From the NCBI GenBank assembly GCA_959347345.1, contig OY365738.1:434001-498000 (forward strand): a stretch of 64,000 bases of DNA, in the 5' to 3' direction. Numbering within the stretch: position 1 is the first letter of the stretch; each line of letters begins with the position of its first letter. The translations under genes and the position numbers were made by a program. Under the pieces are notes generated by a model. It had not been told where the DNA came from. It made no database searches and worked only from the letters and a program-made list of their open reading frames with translations. This document shows positions 34,899 to 43,800 of this stretch, piece by piece. The DNA comes from an uncultured Amylibacter sp. GTDB lineage: Bacteria; Pseudomonadota; Alphaproteobacteria; Rhodobacterales; Rhodobacteraceae.

Positions 34899-34975
34899 AA
34901 AAATTTTGGTAAAAAGATGAAAAAAGTTGGAAAAACGCGAAAAATGGCAAAAAAACACTAAAAAAGCACTAAAAA
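34899..34975. other. Phased A-tracts upstream of lexA (predicted bent DNA)
   Basis: Eight runs of five to seven A begin at 34899, 34911, 34920, 34931, 34940, 34949, 34960 and 34971, intervals of 12, 9, 11, 9, 9, 11 and 11, a mean of 10.3 bases, equal to the helical repeat. Such phasing bends DNA. The block ends 24 bases before the lexA -35 box. Confidence 0.75.
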
Positions 34976-34999
34976 TCGTGTTTTCAGGGCGAAAATCGT

Positions 35000-35039
35000 T
35001 TGACACGGGGCTATGAACAATAGTAGAACAAAGCAGAAC
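35000..35039 (+). promoter_or_regulatory. lexA promoter with alphaproteobacterial SOS box
   Basis: A perfect -35 box TTGACA (35000-35005) is followed 18 bases on by a weak -10 TAGAAC (35024-35029). Overlapping the spacer and -10 is GAAC-N7-GAAC (35015-35018 and 35026-35029), the SOS box of alphaproteobacteria. A third GAAC (35036-35039) follows at six-base spacing. LexA bound here would block its own promoter. Confidence 0.85.
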
Positions 35040-35068
35040 ATTAGTGAAACATTAAGGAGGCTTGCGCC

Positions 35069-35863
35069 ATGCTCACACAAAAACAAATGCAGCTGTTACA
35101 GCTGATTGCTCAACGTTTGAATGAAACGGGCGTGCCGCCCAGTTTTGAAGAGATGAAAGTAGAGTTGGGACTGCGGTCTAAATCGGGGATTCATCGGCTG
35201 ATTACAGCGTTAGAGGATCGCGGGTTTATCCGCCGTTTGCCCAATCGGGCAAGGGCGATTGAGATTTTGCAGATGCCCAAACTGATTGACACAAGCGGGG
35301 CGATTGATGCTGGGGTTGATGGCGGTTCGGGTGAATCTGGTGAATCTGGCGGTTCGGGTTCTGGTGATTCGGCTGATGATGCGGGGGCGAATTTGCGCCT
35401 TGTTCATAATAAGGTGTCGCAAAAGGATACGTCCGTTCGTGCTTTGGCGGCTGGTTTGCGTTTGGCAGAGGCGGCGAATGCCGTCCAAGTCCCCCTGATG
35501 GGGCGGATTGCCGCGGGAACGCCGATTGAGGCGATCCAAGATGTCGCCAATAATGTTGCCGTGCCAGAGGATATGTTGCGCCCCGGCGGACGGCATTACG
35601 CGCTGGAAGTTAAGGGCGATTCGATGACAGGTGCGGGGATTAATGACGGCGATATTGTCGTGATTAATGAGCAGAATGATGCAGAGACTGGGGATATTGT
35701 GGTGGCGTTAATCAATGGGCAGGAGGCTACTTTGAAACGGTTGCGCAAACGCGGCTCGGCGATTGCTTTGGAGGCGGCCAATCCAGCCTATGAAACGCGG
35801 GTGTACCACGATAATCAGGTGAAAATTCAAGGGAAGTTGGTTGGGTTGATACGGACGTATTAG
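35069..35863 (+). CDS. lexA: LexA repressor, SOS regulator
   Basis: A 264-residue repressor. The winged-helix DNA-binding domain is residues 1-70 ([17 protein letters not shown]...[34 protein letters not shown]). A Gly/Ser/Asp-rich linker of about 35 residues (78-112), longer than usual, follows. The cleavage site is Ala-Gly in [11 protein letters not shown]; the catalytic Ser lies in [11 protein letters not shown] and the Lys in EATLKRLRK. RecA-stimulated self-cleavage releases the SOS genes. AAGGAGG precedes the ATG. The upstream SOS box shows autoregulation. The stop codon is the first TAG of the heptad array of repeat copy 9. Confidence 0.97.
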   Translation: MLTQKQMQLLQLIAQRLNETGVPPSFEEMKVELGLRSKSGIHRLITALEDRGFIRRLPNRARAIEILQMPKLIDTSGAIDAGVDGGSGESGESGGSGSGDSADDAGANLRLVHNKVSQKDTSVRALAAGLRLAEAANAVQVPLMGRIAAGTPIEAIQDVANNVAVPEDMLRPGGRHYALEVKGDSMTGAGINDGDIVVINEQNDAETGDIVVALINGQEATLKRLRKRGSAIALEAANPAYETRVYHDNQVKIQGKLVGLIRTY

Positions 35864-36250
35864 TGGTTAGTGATTAGTGATTAGTGATTAATTTTTAGCC
35901 CTTCGGGTCTTCGCCATCGCTTTGCGATGTCACCACGGGGCGCGCCCGCACCCTTGAGGGCAAGCCCTCTTCGGGGCGGGCGCACCCAAGCCTGTCCTAG
36001 CATCTAGGCACAGCCTAAATAAATTTAGAGCAAACCTATCACCAATTCCCAAGTATTCTTTGCAAATAATCTAACCTATCGTCTTGTTATTCCAGATAGT
36101 AAATTTATGATAATCTTATCATCTTGTAGCCAAAGGGCTTTTGGCATGCTCCCGCGAAGCGGGGGCTACGCACAAAAGACCCCGCTGGTCGGCACTCGCG
36201 CAAGCGATGACGAAGACCCGCAGGGCTATTAATCGTTAAACATTAAACTA
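35860..36250. repeat. Composite intergenic repeat, copy 9
   Basis: Left heptads TTAGTGG/TTAGTGA (35860-35890) contain the lexA stop; the right end is a degenerate array (ATCGTTAAACATTAAACTAA, to 36250) that contains the ntrC-like stop. Full 80-bp unit and the hairpin set of copies 1 and 8. This is the last copy; none was seen from 36.3 to 64 kb. Confidence 0.85.
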
Positions 36251-37669
36251 AAAAACCCGCTTGCCCCGCGTCACCACAATATCCAAATCCTGTATCTTCT
36301 TACGCAGAGTATTCCTATTCACCCCCAGCATCTCTGCCGTCTTTAACTGGTTGCCATGACTGGCGGCCAAAGCGTGGGTTATCAAGGGCAATTCCACCTC
36401 TCTTAACACGCGATGATACAACCCCCCATGCGCAGACCCGCCAGCCCCGCCATGCGAATCAAAATACCCCTTGATATGCTGACCCAAGGCGACTGACAAA
36501 TCCCCACCATTATACGCCCCACCGCTATATTCGGAGGACACGGATAAATTAGCGGACACATCATCCGCGCTAATCTCATCCTCCTGGGCAATCACGGCTA
36601 ATCGTTTGATAAAATTCTCTAATTCGCGGACATTGCCCGCCCAATTCGCCTTGCTTAATATATCCAAAGCGGCTCGGTGAATAGTCTTAAACGGCAAACC
36701 CTCCCCTGCCCCTTTATGCAGGAAATGCCGCGCCAATTCGGCAATATCACTGCGCCGTTCGGATAAAGACGGAATAACCATAGGCACCACATTTAAACGA
36801 AAAAACAAATCCTCCCGCAACTGCCCAATATCCACCAATTCGGATAAAACCTGCGCGGTCGATGAAAAAATACGAAATCCCTGACGGCGGAACGCATCGC
36901 TACGCATCAATTCCAATAAACGAATCTGCACATCCCCAGCCATCTCATCCACTTTGGAGAAATACAAACACGCGGACGCACCCGCACCCGTAATAGCCTT
37001 GTTTAATTGACCCACGCTTAAACTGGGCGCGTGCAATTGGATAAAATCCTTATCCTTACGGTCGGACAAATCATGCATACTCTGCGCCAATAAGCTCTTA
37101 CCAACCCCCGTTTTCCCTGAAATCATCACGTTAATATCGGTGTTTAACACTCGCGCAACCAGTCGGTAAAGTTCCTGCATTGCAGGGGACGAACCAATCA
37201 GCGAAAGCCCGCTACCGCCCGAAACAGGCTCGCCGCCTTGGGATGAAGGCGATGCCAATTCCTGTCCCTCGGCGGCGCGGTTGGTTTTGTTTAACGCTGC
37301 CAGCTCCCCCTGCGACAGAGCCTTATGGGTTTTCGCCAGCAATTCACGCAAATCAAACGGCTTTGGCAGATAGTCAAACGCCCCCGATTCCATAGCCCGT
37401 ATCGTCGTCACCACCGTATTTTGCGCGGAAATCACAATGACGGGCAGATTGGGGCGGCGACGTTGCACCGCCATCAGCAAATCAATCCCGTCACCATCGG
37501 GCAGGACGACATCGCAAATGACCATATTACCCTCGCCTTCACTAATCCATCGCCACAGAGTATTCGCGCTGCTGGTCGCCCGCACGCGACAGCCCGCCCG
37601 CACTAACGCTTGGCTTATCACCGTGCGAATAGTCGTGTCATCATCGGCCAGCAGAACCGTTCCATCCAT
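36248..37669 (-). CDS. NtrC-like response regulator lacking GAFTGA
   Basis: A 473-residue regulator of NtrC order. Receiver domain (1-120): acidic pair DDD at 9-11, phospho-acceptor Asp53 in ICDVVLPDGDG, Lys103 in YLPKPFD. AAA+ domain (about 155-375): Walker A GKTGVGKS (185-192) is intact, but the stretch that should hold the sigma-54 contact loop GAFTGA is about 18 residues short (QLNKAITGAGASAC), and the Walker B region reads LYFSKVDEM where the family has LFLDEIGDM. Later parts (LREDLFFRLNVVPMVIPSL, NWAGNVRELENF) are normal. The Fis-type HTH is GNQLKTAEMLGVNRNTLRKKIQDL. No ntrB neighbour. It probably does not act through sigma-54; a comparable loss is known for Rhodobacter capsulatus NtrC. 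Confidence 0.9.
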   Translation of the reverse strand: MDGTVLLADDDTTIRTVISQALVRAGCRVRATSSANTLWRWISEGEGNMVICDVVLPDGDGIDLLMAVQRRRPNLPVIVISAQNTVVTTIRAMESGAFDYLPKPFDLRELLAKTHKALSQGELAALNKTNRAAEGQELASPSSQGGEPVSGGSGLSLIGSSPAMQELYRLVARVLNTDINVMISGKTGVGKSLLAQSMHDLSDRKDKDFIQLHAPSLSVGQLNKAITGAGASACLYFSKVDEMAGDVQIRLLELMRSDAFRRQGFRIFSSTAQVLSELVDIGQLREDLFFRLNVVPMVIPSLSERRSDIAELARHFLHKGAGEGLPFKTIHRAALDILSKANWAGNVRELENFIKRLAVIAQEDEISADDVSANLSVSSEYSGGAYNGGDLSVALGQHIKGYFDSHGGAGGSAHGGLYHRVLREVELPLITHALAASHGNQLKTAEMLGVNRNTLRKKIQDLDIVVTRGKRVF

Positions 37670-38022
37670 TGTGTTTATCCTTATTGGGGTGGGTTTGCCT
37701 AAATTTTAAGCAATTTTGCGGGGAAAGGCAAGGGGGGTTCGTTATTAAAGGGGTTGGGTCAAACTACCCCCTTTTTTCATGTAAATTTGCAAAATTAGGA
37801 GCGCGGGGGTTATGGGCGAATTGCGCGTATAGCCCTTGTATTTATGGCTCTATGGGCGGGGGATTTTTGGAATTCTTTACAATCGTTAATCTTTTCAAAA
37901 GCATATTGGGATTATCGGCTAAATAAGTTTTATTAGATATAAATCTATCTTTTTAATTGCCCGCACGGGTGGCAGGGAAAGGCAGGTTTGTATTTAATAA
38001 CTTATGAACAGGAACCATCCCA
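37670..38022. other. Divergent intergenic region with one hairpin
   Basis: This 353-base gap separates the ntrC-like gene (minus) from the Pro/Thr-repeat lipoprotein gene (plus). The only structure seen is AAAGGGGT (37747-37754) pairing with ACCCCCTT before a run of T (37772-37777), like an intrinsic terminator on the plus strand, with nothing obvious upstream for it to end. No composite repeat or ORF with a credible start is present. AGGAA lies eight bases before the 38023 ATG. Confidence 0.4.
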
Positions 38023-40452
38023 ATGACACGCGCTTGCATCACGCACAAAACCACAAAGAGAAACACAGAGAAAACCGTAAATGGTACCCCCCGTTTGTGG
38101 GGAAAACTAGGCGGGGTTGCGCCTGCTATATTGGCGGGCTTGCTTATCCTAACCGCGTGTAGCGATAGTGTGCTTGGCAGTGCATTCAGGGTAGAGGCCG
38201 ATTATGATAGGCTGGAATTGGTGCCAATCGGTAAGGAATACCGCGTCCGCGCAAAATCTTCCGCGCTCACGCTTACGCCCACACCTAAAACCACACCTAA
38301 AAACACGGGCAATACTGCGGGCAATACTGCGGGCAATACTGCGGGCAATACTGCGGGCAAAATCGCAACTAAAACCTCGGGCAATACTGCGCACCCACCC
38401 ACGCCAACGCCTACGCCGACCACCAGTGTTCCGCCTACGCCAAAGACTAACACCCAGACAAGTGTTCCACCTACGCCAAAGACCACCACCCAGACAAGCA
38501 TTCCGCCTACGCCAGAGACGAACACCCAGCCAAGCGTTTCACCAACGCCAGTTATACCTGAACCAAAGCCTATTACCGAGCCAGTCACCTTGCCTCCGCC
38601 AGTCACTATGCCCCCGCCTGATACCACGCCCCCGCCTGATACTAATCCTCCACCTGACACCATGACTCCGCCTGATACTATGACTCCGCCTGATACTATG
38701 ACTCCGCCTGATACTAATCCTCCACCTGACACCATGACTCCGCCTGATACTATGACTCCGCCTGATACCACGCCTCCGCCTGACACCATGACTCCACCTG
38801 ATACCACGCCTCCGCCTGACACCACGCCTCCGCCTGACACCATGACTCCGACTGACACCATGACTCCGACTGATACCATGACTCCGCCTGACACCACGCC
38901 TCCGCCTGTCACTATGCCTCCGCCTGTCACCAATCCTCCGCCTGATACCACGCCTCCGCCTGTCACCAATCCTCCGCCTGATACCACGCCTCCACCTGAC
39001 ACCATGACTCCGCCTGATACCACGCCTCCGCCTGACACCATGACTCCACCTGATACCACGCCTCCGCCTGATACCACGCCTCCGCCTGACACCATGACTC
39101 CACCTGATACCATGACTCCGCCTGATACTATGACTCCGCCTGATACCACGCCTCCGCCTGATACCATGACTCCACCTGACACCATGACTCCGCCTGATAC
39201 CATGATTCCACCTGATACCATGACTCCGCCTGATACTATGACTCCACCTGACACCATGACTCCACCTGACACCATGACTCCACCTGACACCACGCCTCCG
39301 CCAGTCACTATGCCTCCGCCTGTCACTATGCCTCCGCCTGTCACTATGCCTCCGCCGATGCCAGAACCTGAACCAGATCCCGAGCCTGAGCCTGAACCCG
39401 AGCCCGAACCAGAACCAGAACCAGAGCCTGAACCAGAGCCTGAACCCGAACCAGAACCCATCATAACCGACCCCTGCGCATCAAACCCAAACCCGTTTGA
39501 TGTCCGTTGCCCCACGGATGATGGCGCACGGGACGACGCTTGCCTGATGTACGGCACGGGTACGGGCGGCAGTCCATCTTGCGCAAACCGCCCGATTATC
39601 GTCAGCACCTGCAAGGCAAACCCGTTTTCCCACCCAGGTTGCCGTACCGCCGATGATATTGACGACTATGACGCGGATTATTGCATGGATAACCTTGCCA
39701 GCACATTAGCCGATTGCCCGTCAATCATAAACACTTATTGCACGGATAACGGCGACCATAACCTCTGCAATATCACCATAACCGACTGGCTGAGCAGTTT
39801 CCGAGTCAAAGTCCCCACCAAACCCGGGGCGCGGAGCGGTCTCCTCCACGGCAATCGCACAACCGTCAGCACCAGCGGGCATAAAGACACGGGCATCATC
39901 GTCCATCATTTAAACCTATCAACCGCCACCTATAACGGGCACGCTTTGGGCGGGGATATCTATAATGGCTTGGCGTTTTATGACGGCACAGTGCGCGGGC
40001 GCACCTATTTTTATTCGGGTATTTTGTCCGATACGAACTTGGGCAAACCCCTAACCCAAGCCACTGGCAATGCCGAATGGCGCGGGCAACTGGCCGCCGC
40101 GCACGGGATACATGGCGATTTAATCCTGCGTGATATGACTTTAGAGATTGATTTCACCACAAAACGGCTGGAAGCCTTTGTTCATCATAGCGAGCAGGCG
40201 TATTATCACCTGTTCGGGGCTTATGAACCAAGCGGAGTCTTCAAGGGCAACATTAACTATGGCGATTACAGCGATATTGCCGAGCGAACTCCCACGAACA
40301 ATCGCCCTATTAACGGCAGTATTACCGGTCTTATCGGGCAAAAAGGCGCGGTTGGCACGATTGTCAGCTGGCCAATAGGGATTTGGGGGTTTTCGGGCGG
40401 GTTTGTCGCTTGCCCCTATGATGTGGTGAATAACCGATGCGAGCGGGAGTAA
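38023..40452 (+). CDS. Pro/Thr-repeat lipoprotein with one beta module, 809 aa
   Basis: A lipoprotein signal (lipobox LTAC, Cys46) leads to a short domain, then low-complexity tracts: four Gly-Asn-Thr-Ala units, a Pro/Thr tract of about 250 residues built from PPDTMT and PPDTTP hexads, and a Glu-Pro tract of about 32 residues. A Cys-rich segment follows (CASNPNPFDVRCPTDD, CKANPFSHPGC), related to the DPFN repeats of the other lipoproteins. The last 220 residues form one beta module ending SITGLIGQKGAVGTI...GFSGGFVACP. The layout is a membrane anchor, an extended wall-like stalk and a terminal head. The stalk repeats are nearly identical at the DNA level and likely to vary in number. Function unknown. 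Confidence 0.83.
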   Translation: MTRACITHKTTKRNTEKTVNGTPRLWGKLGGVAPAILAGLLILTACSDSVLGSAFRVEADYDRLELVPIGKEYRVRAKSSALTLTPTPKTTPKNTGNTAGNTAGNTAGNTAGKIATKTSGNTAHPPTPTPTPTTSVPPTPKTNTQTSVPPTPKTTTQTSIPPTPETNTQPSVSPTPVIPEPKPITEPVTLPPPVTMPPPDTTPPPDTNPPPDTMTPPDTMTPPDTMTPPDTNPPPDTMTPPDTMTPPDTTPPPDTMTPPDTTPPPDTTPPPDTMTPTDTMTPTDTMTPPDTTPPPVTMPPPVTNPPPDTTPPPVTNPPPDTTPPPDTMTPPDTTPPPDTMTPPDTTPPPDTTPPPDTMTPPDTMTPPDTMTPPDTTPPPDTMTPPDTMTPPDTMIPPDTMTPPDTMTPPDTMTPPDTMTPPDTTPPPVTMPPPVTMPPPVTMPPPMPEPEPDPEPEPEPEPEPEPEPEPEPEPEPEPEPIITDPCASNPNPFDVRCPTDDGARDDACLMYGTGTGGSPSCANRPIIVSTCKANPFSHPGCRTADDIDDYDADYCMDNLASTLADCPSIINTYCTDNGDHNLCNITITDWLSSFRVKVPTKPGARSGLLHGNRTTVSTSGHKDTGIIVHHLNLSTATYNGHALGGDIYNGLAFYDGTVRGRTYFYSGILSDTNLGKPLTQATGNAEWRGQLAAAHGIHGDLILRDMTLEIDFTTKRLEAFVHHSEQAYYHLFGAYEPSGVFKGNINYGDYSDIAERTPTNNRPINGSITGLIGQKGAVGTIVSWPIGIWGFSGGFVACPYDVVNNRCERE
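38590..39358 (+). repeat. 18-bp coding tandem repeat (PPDTMT/PPDTTP stalk)
   Basis: About 40 imperfect units such as CCGCCTGATACTATGACT and CCTCCGCCTGATACCACG. Whole-codon unit length keeps the frame whatever the copy number. The opposite strand is also open for 470 codons because of this composition. Confidence 0.9.
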
Positions 40453-40866
40453 ATCGGGGCGAAGTGAGGTATTTCACCGCATTTTCGCCAAATTTCACCG
40501 CATTTTCGCCAAACCCGCCATAAAAAATCCAGAAAACCGCAAGTGATTCGCACGAATCGGTACATCCCCGTGATTATCCGCCTATATTTCCCCGTGCAAA
40601 ACATAGGGATATTACGAATCACACGCATTATGCCAAGCCCCCGCAAACACCCCCCATGTATATAGTATAACCACCCTCCCCCGATTCATCTTAATAATAA
40701 CGATATAATAACAAATCGTGAAAAAAACGCACTTTTCGCCCCATTTATTCTGTTTTTTTAAAAAAACATTGCAAAAACATTAAAAAAGTATTGACATAAA
40801 CTTGCAATTATTTTAATTATGGGGCGTTTATATAACCAGCAATAGCTCAAAAGAAAGGCTACTCCT
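40453..40866. other. Intergenic region before the giant lipoprotein gene
   Basis: A gap of 414 bases. It starts with two perfect adjacent copies of a 21-base unit (40471-40491 and 40492-40512, with TTTCACCGCATTTTCGCC). The second half turns very AT-rich, with T7 and A7, A5, A6 tracts at 40753-40787 just before a promoter. No heptad array or composite repeat is present. Confidence 0.6.
40791..40819 (+). promoter_or_regulatory. Promoter of the giant lipoprotein gene
   Basis: TTGACA (40791-40796), 17-base spacer, TAATTA (40814-40819). A-tracts starting at 40760, 40773 and 40782 lie directly upstream, like an UP element or a bend. The leader is about 40 bases with AAAGG eight bases before the ATG. 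Confidence 0.6.
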
Positions 40867-43800
40867 ATGACAAACGCACGAAACACTAATAAAACAGTTG
40901 CGAATCAGTACTTAAACCCCATCATCCGTATTGGGGCGAAACCATTGATGCTTCTTTCAATTTTACTAACCGCCATGTTTATATTGGCGGCCTGTGGTGG
41001 TGGCGCGGCTGCCCCCGCTGCGGTTACGCCAACGGCAGACCCTTGCAGGGGTAATCCATTCGGTGGTACTTGTACTTCGGCGGCGGACCAGACAAGGCGC
41101 ACGACGGTGGTTCAGCTCTGCCTTGATGAGGCTATGGTAAACACGCCCGTCTGTGCGCAAGCGATTGTGGCAGAGCCTTGTCTTGTAAATCCATTAGGTA
41201 AGGACGCGGACGGTACTACGGATTGCTCGGCGGCTACGGAATTCATCGCTTATCTTCCTACTGGCACTACTGTTGCTGATGTCGTCTCTGATCGGGTGGA
41301 CTTTTGTGACGATGACTCTGATACCGCAAATGCAAATATTTGCATGGGTGTTGAAACTGCTCAAAATGCTTGTACAGCGGCCGCCCCTTTTGCGAACGCT
41401 TTGTGTGATGATGTCACGGGGATTGCTGGGTTAAGAACAACCTATTGTAACGCCGATGCGACTTTATGGGAAGACGCTTGCGATGCGGGTGAGGCAACAT
41501 ATACAGGCGCGACAGAAAAGCGTAATATGGCGTGTTTGGAGAGTGGTGTAACTGCGGATGCCAGTTGTGCGAGCCGTGCGAATGTTCGTGAGGCTTGTAA
41601 TGCCGACCCATTTACGCAAACAACAACCACGAATGCGGATCTCTGCACTGGTTCAACAGCAGATACCGGTGGCACGACTTATGCGGATGCACGGGCGGCA
41701 TGTGCGGTTGCTGCGACCAGCTTTGCTGAGAATTGTGATTCGCAAGATACTATTGGCGATGTTAAACTCGCGCGTGATATGGCTTGTGCAGAATCAGGTA
41801 CGACTGCGGATGACACTTGTAATGTACGCCCGAATATTATTGCAGATTGTGATGCGGATGACCCCTTTGCGAATACTGGGTGTGATACGGCGGCGCATAT
41901 CCTTGCGGATAGTAACGCTATAAGAACAACATATTGTACGGCTGATGCGACCACTTTTGATGCAGATTGTACGGAGGGTACGGATGGCATGGTAAATGAC
42001 GCGCGGGCAAGGGTTGCCCTAGCGTGTAATGTTGAGGTTACCACGGGTATTGATGGTTGCGATACTTTTGCCAATGGTGTTGACGGAGCAACTGTTGCCA
42101 CGTGTAGTGCGAATCCATTTTCGGGCACAGATGGCTGTGGTGCAAACATTGCGTTTAACGGAATACGGACGGGCATTTGTACGACTGAAGCGACCAGTTT
42201 TAATCCAAATTGTGCTGATGCTACCTACGCTGGCTCCGCCGCCGTGCGGGCAGCGCTGATAGCAAAGTGTGCGAATCCAACGACCGCCGGTGATTGTGCA
42301 ACTACTTTTATCGATGGTAGTGATACGGGGACGACCGTTGCCATGTGTTTTGCTGACCCGTTTAATACTGATTGCGGGGCCAACAACGTCGTTGACGATA
42401 GTTTTGCTACCGCACGGGATGAGCGGAATACACTCTGCGCCGCTACGGGTAGCCCGTTTGATGCGCTTTGCGTAATTGATACTTTTGCTAACTCGAACGA
42501 TGCCAACCGTGATACCTATTGCCTTACTATTGCGCTTGAGAACGATGTGGATTGTGCAGGTACACGTTCAGGTGGAGATACAACCGATAGATTAGCCGAA
42601 ATTTGCGGTGCTACAGACACGCACAATCCTTTTGCCCTGTTATGTGGTGATAATACCGCCAATCGTATGACTTTTTGTGGTTTGGGTACGCAAAGCGGAA
42701 ATCTCGATTGTTTAACTGATGAGGCTATGCTTTGCGCTCGGAATCCATTTGGGACGAATCTGGGGCCAGCTGCCACTGTAGATTGTATTGCACCGAGCAC
42801 AGGTAGTTATGCTGCTGAGCGTTTGGCTTTGGCAGAAGCTTGTCGGTTGGGTAATACACCCGCAAATGGTGCAACATGTACGGTTGCTATTGATAGATGT
42901 AATGCCAATCCGTTTAGCGATACCGTGTTTAACGGTGGCGAATGCGATCGGGTGGCATTTGAGGGTGCGCATGCGCCCTATTGTGCAGCTGACGCGAACC
43001 CTTGGCAAACAAACTGTGATACCGTGGCAATGGAGAATGGTAGTGTAAATGCTGTTGACACCGCCCGTACCACGGTTTGCCTTGAAAATCGTGCGATTAT
43101 AACAAATACCGTAACACTAGCGGCTGGTGATTCTTTGTTTAATGATGCTCTCTGTGGTGCTGTAGTGATAACAAGTGGCACGACGATTGCCGAGGCACGG
43201 ACTGCATGGTGTACGGTTGGCGATAATATTTTTGATACGGATTGTGGTGCTGATGATGCTGATACCTTCGGTGCGACGACTGTCGCGCGTCAAACGGCTT
43301 GCGAAACAACGGCTGATGCCCCTCTTACGAGTGTGGGCACGAACAATTGCGTCTCAAGAGCGGACGATATTTGTGGTACTGATGGGATAGAGGGGGATAA
43401 CCCCTTTGCCGCGATTTGTTCCGTAGCCACGCAGAATGTCAATAATTCCGCTAATTATCTGGACGCACAGCAATATTATTGCAGTCTGACTGCTAATAAT
43501 GCCCTGCAACCTTGCGAGGCTACGATAGCAGGTGTCTGTGGTGCAACGGATGCCCCTATTACGACTACAACGGCTATTTTTGATAGGCTTTGCCTTGCTG
43601 CTGAATATCTTGCCGCGCAAAGGACTTATTGCAGTGTGACTGCACTTGATGGCGATACGGATTGCGACAAAACGCAACCTGACGCGACTGCTTCTATAAA
43701 AGATACTCTTTGTGATGGTACAGAAACCACCGATACGCCTCATGCTATGGTTTGCGGTACGGCGAATCTAGAACAACAACGGACGTTCTGTGGTCTTACC

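Noticed and set aside
38202..39614. 470-codon open frame on the minus strand, rich in Gly/Val/Ser
   Set aside because: It is the mirror of the 18-base Pro/Thr repeat, whose period of three keeps the opposite strand open. No ribosome site or signal; the plus frame has a clear lipoprotein signal and related paralogs.
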